Below, piece after piece: positions 55,834 through 64,000 of a stretch of 64,000 nucleotides of DNA. The stretch spans positions 33,914,001 through 33,978,000 of the forward strand of contig OX485806.1 in the NCBI GenBank assembly GCA_950295325.1, in the 5' to 3' direction. Below the pieces are notes generated by a model, which was given only the letters and a program-made list of their open reading frames with translations, ran no database searches and had not been told where the DNA came from. Position numbers and translations under genes: made by a program. Source of the stretch: Polytrichum commune. Its lineage: Eukaryota; Streptophyta; Polytrichopsida; Polytrichales; Polytrichaceae. How positions within the stretch are numbered: position 1 is the stretch's first letter; each line of letters begins with the position of its first letter.

Positions 55834-57543
55834 TCCTAATTGGGACAAGGGATTTCACATGTTTGTTGATGCATCCAATGTGGCAAATGGATCAGTCATA
55901 AACCAGAAGGATGGAAATGGACATGATCACCCCATTTATTTTGCTAGCCGTTAGTTGGTACAAGCTGAAAGAAATTATACTGTCACTGAACGTGAGGCCT
56001 TAGGCATGGTATTCTTAGTCCAAAAGTTTCGTCACTATCTCTTAGGAAACAAATTTGTATTCCATGTGGATCATGATGCATTGAAATACATGATTAATAA
56101 ACCCCAATTGAGTGGAAGAATAGCAAGATGGGTAATATTTTTGCAAGAATTTAACTTCACAGTTGAAGTTAGACATGACAAAAGTCATGCCAACGCTGAC
56201 CATCTTTCGAGATTGAATGAAGAGTGTGGATCGGAACCCATTGACGATTCATTTCTAGACGTCCAATTATTTTACATCGATGTGATCCTTCAGGAGTATG
56301 CAAAAATAATTGAATATTTACAAAGTAACAAATTCCTTTCGGACTATAATGAAAAACAAAAACGTCGATTGGTTTTCAAAGCCATGTCTTATACTATTAT
56401 TGCTGATACCTTATATAAACAAGGGAAAGATGGTGTTTTACGTCGTTGTGTCACCAGCTCAGAAATCCCTTTGATTTTAAAATAGTGTCACGATAATATG
56501 GCTGGAGGTCATTTCGCAGGAGATGTCACTGCTAGAAAGATATTACAAAGTGGTTATTGGTGGCCCACCATTTTCTTTGACTGTGTGACTTACACAAGAC
56601 AATGTGATGTTTATCAAAGAATAGGGAAACCAATTGACTCTTCGGCAATGTCACTCACACCTAACCTAGCTCTAGTATCATTTGAGAAATGGAGAATTGA
56701 TTTTGTGGGACCCATAAACCCTCCAAGTCGTCATGGAAGATACCAATATATTTTGGTGGCCACAGATTATGTCACTAAATGGACAGAAGTTGAAGCCACT
56801 AGAAAATACGATAAACACGTGGTAGCTAAGTTTTTGAGAGAAAATATCTTATCACGTTATGGTTGTCCAAAGGAATTGGTGAGTGATTGAGGAACACACT
56901 TTATAAATGTTATTATCAAAGAACTAACAAAGAAATATAAAATCAAACATCGATTCACTTCCCCATACCACCCACGAGCTAATGGTCAAACTGAAAAGAT
57001 TAATGGGATTTTGTGTAAAATCATTACTAAGACGGTTCAAAACTCTATGATTGACTAGGACAACAAGTTGTTAGATGCACTATGGGCTTATCACACAACC
57101 TATAAAGTCACAACTAAGTTTACACCCTTCCAATTAGTCTATAGTCAGGAAGCCATCCTACCGGTTGAATTGTTACTACCCTTTTTACGTATAGCCATTG
57201 ATGAAAGACTAAGTGATGAACAATCTCTCCAACAGAGAATAACAATGTTAGAGAAGTTAGACGAAATAAGAAATCAAGCCTATTTAAATATGGCAACCAT
57301 TCAAAAATGGCGTAAAACTTATTATGATAGTAAAATGAAATCTAAAAAATCACTACTAATGATTTAGTTCTACTTTATAATAGTCGCTTCCAAATATTTC
57401 CAGGTAAATTTAAATTACATTGGATGGGTCCTTATAAAGTCCAAATTGCACATGACAATGGATCTTTTGAGTTAATGGATTTGGAAGGAACACCCCTACC
57501 CACGCGAATAAATGGTTATCGTCCGAAGAAATATCATCAGTAA
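55834..57543 (+). pseudogene. Ty3/gypsy RNase H-integrase remnant
   Basis: Starts mid-RNase H (FHMFVDASNVANGSVINQKD, YFASR, ERNYTVTEREALGMVF, HVDHDALKYMI). The integrase follows: zinc region (CHDNMAGGHFAGD, YTRQCDVYQR), core with WRIDFVGP (first D), VSD then stop then GTHF (second D), and SPYHPRANGQTEKINGI (E). The C-terminal part reaches LDLEGTPLPT-like text near 57490. Stops occur at 55951, 56483, 56888 and 57056, each at a position where relatives have CAG, CGA or TGG. RT, protease and gag are missing upstream. It is related to, but distinct from, the pol at 8479. A polypurine candidate (AATTGGGGG) lies near 57884. Confidence 0.88.
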
Positions 57544-57641
57544 CTGAGGACAATTACTTAGACTAAAGAGGGAAAGCCAAGTGTCATTTTGTGAAATATA
57601 GAAAGATATATATATAAAACACACACAATTATAAATGATAG

Positions 57642-57642
<1 letters not shown>

Positions 57643-57688
<46 letters not shown>
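57643..57688. repeat. (TA)n microsatellite
   Basis: About 23 uninterrupted TA units, just after the gypsy remnant. Confidence 0.95.
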
Positions 57689-57692
<4 letters not shown>

Positions 57693-57981
57693 AGATTTAT
57701 TAAATAACATGCATAATTAATACGGAGATTATGTGAAATCTCAAGAAGTAGGAATTAAGGTTGTAAGTTGATTATAATATTACATTAACTATCTCAATGA
57801 ACTGCTCAACTAATTACCTAGTCTATAGTCCGAGTTTAAATTGAGAAGAGGTTAACATGGCAATAGCCTTAATTGGGGCAGCTGAGTTGATCAATTGGGG
57901 GCTATATGTGATTAAGAGGACCGCCACTTTAAATCATCATTATGCCTAGCCGCCAAGAACAACTGGGGGTTACAAGCTTAA

Positions 57982-59819
57982 TGTCAGCCACAAACCCCCA
58001 CCCTTGTGCGTCGTAATCCGGGTGAGAGCTCATGGCTCACATGTACTTGTACAACCTCCTTTAGCCCTTGCAATCAACCTCCCAATGCTCCATCCAAATG
58101 AACATAAACCACACAACTTTTTATTCAAGAGAACGAGGTGACAAGTATTTAAAAATACTCCTCTCCCTCACAGCCATGGCCACACATGATAATCCAAAAC
58201 ACCCACAATCATGAAGCAGTTAACTAAACTTACCCATCCCCTAATGGCACAGAAACCACACCAATTGTGCATTTGGCTTTCCCATGCCCTCACTACACCC
58301 CCTACTCCTTCAACCCCCACCCCGCTAACATCCTACTTAACCATCCCTACTCATGCCCACTAATCTATAGTTAATTAAGATTTTTATTTATGGGCAAGTA
58401 ATGGCTATGTCGCCCCTGCCTTGCTCGGACTCTCCCTTGTTTCGAGTCTAGGAGTTGTTCATCTTGCCCCTGGGAATGCAGCCTTCCCTGGCGTCCAGCA
58501 AGCTTGTGACAACTGCAGAAGTCCTACAAATTTGATTGAGCAATTCTAGCTCAAGAGGGTGCACAATTCCGCACTCCTTCGAGGCCCATCTCACTGCTTC
58601 CTCCTCTCTGTGGCCATAGCACAACAACCAGCTGACTGCCTTGCTCGGCACTTCAGCTCCTTCACTGAATTCCTTAACCCTCCCCTATTTCAAGGATTCC
58701 GACACCTCCTTCTAGACCATTATGTCAATTCCAGCAATGGATTCACTGCCACTTCATCTAACCGCAGTTCACACCTCCACCCAAGAGACAGAGGTAGGTT
58801 GATGATCCTCGATTTTCCCCTCTCCCACTCAGCGCTGCTGCGGAATTTCGTTGACCCAATAGTAACCAGATAGATTTGTACTTCTCGAATCCTCACTGCC
58901 CAGCATTGAATGAGATCACAACTGCCTCAGGGTATGCAGCATTGTTGCTGCCGGAATTAGAATGGAGCGGTGAGACTCCCTCCGACACCACCCAGGGCTG
59001 AGTCAACCACAATGCGAGATTCCACAAGCTGCAGAATTGTGGCACGCAGTTGGTGCTAGCAAATTCCCTTGATTAATGACGCCTGATCTGCATCCTTCTG
59101 TATCCGAAATCCTTCCCGCTCCTGCATGTCTTTGTCTCAGCTCTACTCTCTAAGGTGAGGTTTCGATCCTCGCCTAACTATCCTAGTAATTACTGCCACT
59201 CATGCCTCAGCCGCGGTTGCCTCCAGATCTGGGAGCTGACAACTTCACTCCTTCTGCTTCCATCCTCTTGGTTCTTTGTTTGGCAGCCTGAGACGACACT
59301 CCTCCCACTTCCCTCGCTACTTCTAACTCCTCCATTCATGTTTCGAAACAACCAGTAGCCTGCATCGTCCTCTCATCTGTCTCACCCTCAAGCAACCGCA
59401 GCCAGGGAGCTTCGCCGCTCTGCCCAGCCGCCGCTGCCTTCCTCGTCTGCTGAGAAAGAGAACTGGAGAGCCACCGAAAACAAACAGGGGCCCTGATCTG
59501 GAAATCCGGAACCCAATCTGGAATTGTGAAGGGACCCCCCCCCTTGAATGAACACACAACTTACCCTACTCACCCAATTAACCTTGGGTCAAGGCAATTC
59601 AACTTGGTGCATCAAAACTTAATTTAACCTTACTCACTACTTTTTAGTTTTTCCTTTTTGATAACCAGAGCTTCTCAATCAACACCACTAAAGATAATTA
59701 GCACCTAACGCTCTTAACTAATTCTAAAATTATCCCTTTTAGCAACCCCCTCACATAAATACTAATTTTTAATAATTTTAATGGTTAAGAAGACATGTGG
59801 GCACAATATCGGGCTCACA
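57982..59819 (-). mobile_element. Solo LTR, minus strand, CTTAA target duplication
   Basis: 1838 bp. Left end TGTCAGCCACAAACCC; right end GGGCTCACA (TGTGAGCCC on the minus strand). The 5-bp duplication CTTAA flanks it exactly (57977-57981 and 59820-59824). No internal region accompanies it, so it is a solo LTR left by recombination. The ends match the solo LTR at 61624. Confidence 0.85.
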
Positions 59820-59824
59820 CTTAA

Positions 59825-61351
59825 TTAGTGCGCCATTAGTGACTTTAAAGCATCATTACTCCGACATCTGGAGCCGCCAAGGAGGTGAAGCGACTAGTAG
59901 TTAGAGTATTAGTTCAAGAACGCGCCATGCGCTAGTTGTTTGGACGGTGAAGAAGGAGACCGAGAAGAGAGAGAGAGTTGCGAAGCAACATTCCCAATAA
60001 AGAAAGTGAGGACAACGAGGAGAGTTTGCACCACATAGAGGAGAAGCATGGAGAGTTTGTGGTAGTGATAACTAGAGATATCTTTCTTTCGAAAAGCTAG
60101 AGCAAGAGAGGAGGGGTATGCGGAAGGAGAAAAAATGTTTGCTTTGCTGAAATCAGGTGAGAACTCTTACCATCTTCCTCTTTTGTTGAGCATTTGATGT
60201 ATATGTTTCTTGGAAATAAGCTATGTTAAAGAAGATACCGAGACTATAGTCCAGTGGAAGCCGAGGTTACTTGTAAACTTTTTCGGACTATGGACTGGTT
60301 ACATGATATTGGAGACTTGAAGCTTAGACTATCGCCTCTTGCAACGCTTTTGCCGAGACTTCTCCAGGTATGCTTTGATATAGTACCTGGATATATTGCC
60401 GATGATATTTTTAAAATGATTGAAGTTTATGATGTACTCTCCTTTTAATTTTTGTTAGACTATCGCAATTTTTTGTCATGTATAACACATAAAATCAAAA
60501 CTAACTGTAAGGGATTGTCAAGTTTAGGATAATATATTGTCAAATATAACATGTAATATCAAAAGTTAAGAGTAATTTCAAATAATGTTTGCATTTTTTA
60601 ATCACATATGAAACTATATAGATGTAGTATTTTTTTCTAAATATTAATATTTAATATTGAATTTATTTTTAGATTTGCAATCATAGGAAGGAAAGAAAAC
60701 AAATTCAAATATCCAATATCCAATATAACCTCCTATCAAATTTAAAGATCTTCAATGAACAAAAAACAATGCAAAAATTTGCCAATTTGTATTTAATCAT
60801 CTTTGTTTCTATTATGTGAGAGCGTGTTTCAGATTTTATAGATGATCAAAGATTGGATGAAAAGATAAAATGCGATGGAATATTAAGAGAACAATTATAG
60901 GGGAGAAAAATATTCAACGTCCCGAAATTGATTTTTTTATTACTCACACATATTATGAGTGTGCATATGGACCATAAGATTATAGAACTGATCGTTTGCA
61001 TAAATGTTATACCAAAAGAAGTTGTTTTGTTTGATTATTAGTGGAAAAATCTGTAGTAGTAAATTTTGAATTTTTTGGTTCATTTCTGAAAAAAGTGGAA
61101 ACATAGTCTTTATTCACCTAGATATCGCCTAAAAGGACTAGTGGAAACGGCAATAGTCTTCTGAGATCAGAAAAATTATTAGTAAGGACTATAGTCTGTT
61201 GGCAACCGAGGTAGTTACAGAGACTCGGCTGGCTCTCAGAGCTATAGGAGGGTGGAGAAATTAGAGAGACTCTCTCAGAAGTTGAGCGAGGCTAGTCTTT
61301 TTGTAGGCGAGAGGCGAGAAGCCGAGAGCATGTGGTGGATGTTATTGAACC
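59825..61351. other. Gene-free interval, possibly gypsy LTR material
   Basis: Continues the sequence interrupted by the CTTAA solo LTR. ACTTTAAA(G)CATCATTA and AGCCGCCAAG words occur on both sides of that insertion (57932-57957 and 59843-59882). GACTATAGTC palindromes occur near 60243 and 61188, each followed by GTGGAAGCCGAGG/TTGGCAACCGAGG. It could be the 3' LTR of the gypsy remnant at 55834. No gene was found. Confidence 0.4.
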
Positions 61352-61623
61352 TGTGAGCCCGATATTGTGCCCATATGTCTTCTTAACCATTAAAATTGTT
61401 AAAACTTAGTATTTATGTGAGTGGGTTGCTAAAGGGGATAAGTTTAGAATTAGTTAATAGCGTTAGGTGCTAATTAGATTTAGTGGTGTTGATTGAGAAA
61501 CTCTTGTAATTAAAAATGCAAAACTAAAAAGTAGTGAGTGAGGTTAAATTAAGTTTTGATACACCAAGTTAAATTGCCTTGATCCAAGGTTAAGTGGGTG
61601 AGTAGGGTAAGTTGTGTGTTCAT
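61352..61623 (+). mobile_element. Plus-strand gypsy LTR, first part
   Basis: Starts TGTGAGCCCGATATTGTGCC. It is an inverted copy of 59550-59819 within the CTTAA solo LTR. Interrupted at GTGTGTTCAT by the next solo LTR; continues at 63258. Confidence 0.75.
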
Positions 61624-63252
61624 TGTTAGCCACAAACCCCCACCCTTAAGCGTCGTAATCCAGGTGAGAGCCCATGGCCAACATGCACTTGTTTGACCCC
61701 TTCCGCCTTGGCGTTCAACTCCAAATACCCCCACCATGTAAATGTTGAACACACAATTCTTTATTTAAAGACTGGAGGTGCCAAGTATCCAAAGATACTT
61801 ACCCCCTTGCCCTTTAGCCACACACATTGGACCCACAACCGTATAGATCTAATCCACTATCCTACACACTTGCCTAATGCGGTTGGCCATACCTCATTAA
61901 CCCTTTTGGTGTGTCTAAGCCTTCCATGTCTCTACCTCTAACAACTCACCTCCACAACCCATTAAACTACCTAAACTAACTATACAACCCCTACTCCCCT
62001 AGTGCTCATGCTTTAATCAGCTCCCAGAACCATAATCTATCACAGCTGTTGCCCAAGTTCTCTTCACCGTCCCTCAATACTCGGATGTGGCATCTTCGTC
62101 TCACTACCAGTGGCCTCAGATGTCCCTCGCCCTTCCAGCAGCCTCCTGCACCCGTAAACATCCAGGTCTGCCTGGCTTCGAGCCCTGCTGCACAATTCCC
62201 AGCGCTGGAGGCACTCTGTTGCTGCCCCTTCCCCAATACCCAATGCAGCCGCATTATCAGGAAGCATCAGGCCTCAATTCCCCTGCCAACTTGGTGCTCA
62301 TGTGTTGCTATGAATCCCTGCCTTGCATTAGAATGCGGCACCCCAGCCAATGCAGCACCTCTCACCCACATTTCTCATCCTTCTTGCCCTCAACTTCTGA
62401 TCACACCTTAGTTGCCTCGCGCCAATAATTTGAGGCACCCCTGCAAGAGTTGAATTGCCCTACAAATGCACCCTTCCAGATCGCCGCATTCCCCCGACTC
62501 ACTCGCCCACTGCCGTTGCAGGGCGCCCTCCTCTTCGGCTTCGGCTGCCTCCCCTGTTCCTTTGAATTCAATCTCTGCCACTCCTCCCTCATGCAGGAAT
62601 CTCCTTAGAGGTCATACCATCCTTGCTCCAGGGGGTTAGCTGGTCCACTTTCCTTGTTCATCATGCGAATTCCTCCCACCTTCGGAGGCTATCCTCCCTC
62701 CCTCCTGAGAAGAATTCCCTCATTGCTCACTGAGCCGCATTCCCTCACTTCGGCACACCTCCAGAGAGACTGGAGCTTGGCAGCTCCTTACCGCTTCCAT
62801 CTACCTCTTCTCCTCCTTCCCGCACACACATAACTCCTTCCCCAGTACCCCTGTAGCGCCTCCCTCTGCCGTCATCCTCCAACTGCCATCTCCCCTGGTC
62901 CTTGGCACCGGAATTCTCTAGGTTCCAGGGATATCATGAGCCTTCAGTTGTCAACCTCGGCAGCTGCCCAAAAAATGGTAGCACCCCCTCCCCCTAAACG
63001 AACATGAGGAAAGCCTATTTCTGATAATAAAACTTGACCTTTGAGCAAAGCCTAGCCTAACTAATTCCCAAGCCATTCTTCTAATCCCCTCGCTCTAAGT
63101 GACTACCACCCTATTCCTTAAAACTACTTTGGAACCTAACTTAAGCATCACTCTTTTTATTGTTTTTTTATTGTTCGATGCCACTACAAAACCCAAGGTT
63201 TTTTATGACTTTTAGAATAGAAGACACATGTGGGCACAATATTAGGCTCACG
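61624..63252 (-). mobile_element. Solo LTR, minus strand, TTCAT target duplication
   Basis: 1629 bp, left end TGTTAGCCACAAACCC, right end GGCTCACG (terminal base changed from A). The 5-bp duplication TTCAT lies at 61619-61623 and 63253-63257. It is inserted into the plus-strand LTR that starts at 61352. Confidence 0.85.
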
Positions 63253-63257
63253 TTCAT

Positions 63258-64000
63258 TCAACGGGGGAGGCCCCTTCACAATTCCAGATTGGGTTCCGGA
63301 TTTCCAGATCCAGGGGCCTATTCGTTTTCGGTGGCTGCCTCTCTCTCTCCCTCTATCTCTCTCGGTGGTGACAGGAGGTGGCCGGAGCCAAGCAGAAGCG
63401 CTGGTCAATTTTGGGGATTCAAGGAAGTTTGGCTTCAAGTTCTGATGCGGGTGCGTTCCCGAGACATACGAGTGTGGACAGAGGCAGCTTTGGGGAGAAG
63501 GGCGGAGATTCAAAGTGGGAGCTCTGTTGAACCAGGGAGCCTTGTCGAGCTAATGACAGTGGAATTCCGAAGTGAGGAAGGAGAATGTGAGCTGAGACCG
63601 TCGGGAAAAAGGCATGGTTGCGGCACAACACACGGTAGGGCTGATGTTGGGTTTCATTGTAAGGTTCAGACTGAGGATTCACAGAATCCACCAAGGTCTG
63701 GTGACTCTCGGCTCATCAGAGATTTTTCTTAGCTGCCTGGCGAGACGGGGGTACAGAGAGAGAGAGAGAGAGAGAGAGACGTCCTAGGTAACTACTAGAA
63801 TTGAAGTGATGAGTGGACAAGGAAATCTAATTAAGTAACTTGTTATGAGATGATGATAAGGTAGTTCAGAGTGATCATTACTTAGAAAGACAAGAAGTTT
63901 AGATGTATTAACGAGCTATAATGAAAATCGGAGAATCATGATGGTGTTGAGTCGACAAGTAATCTAATCAACAAAGAGCGTGCTTTGATATGATTAGGAA
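63258..64000 (+). mobile_element. Plus-strand gypsy LTR, second part, cut by window end
   Basis: Joining 61623 to 63258 restores GTTCATTCAACGGGGG, which then matches the inverted CTTAA solo LTR through CCTTCACAATTCCAGATTGG, TTCCGGATTTCCAGATC and TTTTCGGTGGCT. Includes a (GA)n run at 63754-63779. The right end is outside the window. Confidence 0.65.

Noticed and set aside
63160-63732. 190-codon plus-strand frame
   Set aside because: It crosses the boundary between the TTCAT solo LTR and the plus-strand LTR, so it is a chance frame.
1-64000. tRNA, rRNA or other structured RNA genes
   Set aside because: No cloverleaf with A- and B-box words or rRNA core sequence was noticed on either strand; a covariance-model scan could still find one.

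Overview
The window looks like nuclear DNA of a streptophyte with a large, repeat-rich genome. The evidence is one conserved gene (uricase) with plant-like GT-AG introns and a peroxisomal SKL tail, surrounded by about 60 kb of nested transposons. A Ty3/gypsy element carrying its own cytosine-5 DNA methyltransferase points to a charophyte alga, because such elements have been reported from charophytes (and, in other retrotransposon classes, from dinoflagellates). Chara or a relative is my best guess, but the sequence alone does not prove it.

Layout. 0.1-3.85 kb: an apparently intact eight-exon uricase gene, plus strand. 4.1-5.35 kb: a TA-flanked non-autonomous pogo/Tc1-mariner-like element. 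6.6-7.0 kb: a SWIM zinc-finger remnant of a MULE-type transposase. 8.15-8.44 kb: a solo LTR related to the methyltransferase element. 8.48-12.27 kb: a decayed Ty3/gypsy pol and its 3' LTR. 12.27-22.28 kb: an intact, young retrotransposon inserted in that old LTR, with a CATC target-site duplication. It encodes Gag, CCHC knuckles, protease and a DNMT, then a UAG stop in a TMV-type readthrough context, then RT, RNase H, integrase and a C-terminal PHD finger. 25.4-27.9 kb: an uninterrupted 842-codon minus-strand gene built of 140-residue tandem repeats with eleven HxC...CPxCH modules, which I cannot assign to any family; decayed fragments lie at 24.9 and about 29.6 kb. 32.5-33.0 kb: a gag remnant. 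38-41.7 kb: two diverged tandem copies of an unidentified unit. 43.5-45.7 kb: a dead hAT transposase, minus strand. 47.2-48.4 kb: a broken coding remnant of unknown family. 54.4-64 kb: gypsy debris, comprising an RNase H-integrase remnant and two minus-strand solo LTRs with 5-bp target-site duplications (CTTAA and TTCAT), one of them nested in a plus-strand LTR.

How the parts work together. Uricase is a housekeeping purine-catabolism gene with no functional link to its neighbours. The highlight is the 10-kb retrotransposon: it has a chromatin writer (DNMT) on the Gag side and a chromatin reader (PHD) after the integrase, joined by a leaky stop, with a U3 full of palindromes and a CpG-dense leader. 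Its 5' and 3' LTRs share 433 bp that I read as identical, so it is probably very young. Its 3' end is unusual: a 105-bp segment lies on both sides of the 433-bp repeat but is missing from the 5' LTR. Many stops in the dead transposons nearby can be explained as C-to-T or G-to-A changes, as expected in methylated DNA.
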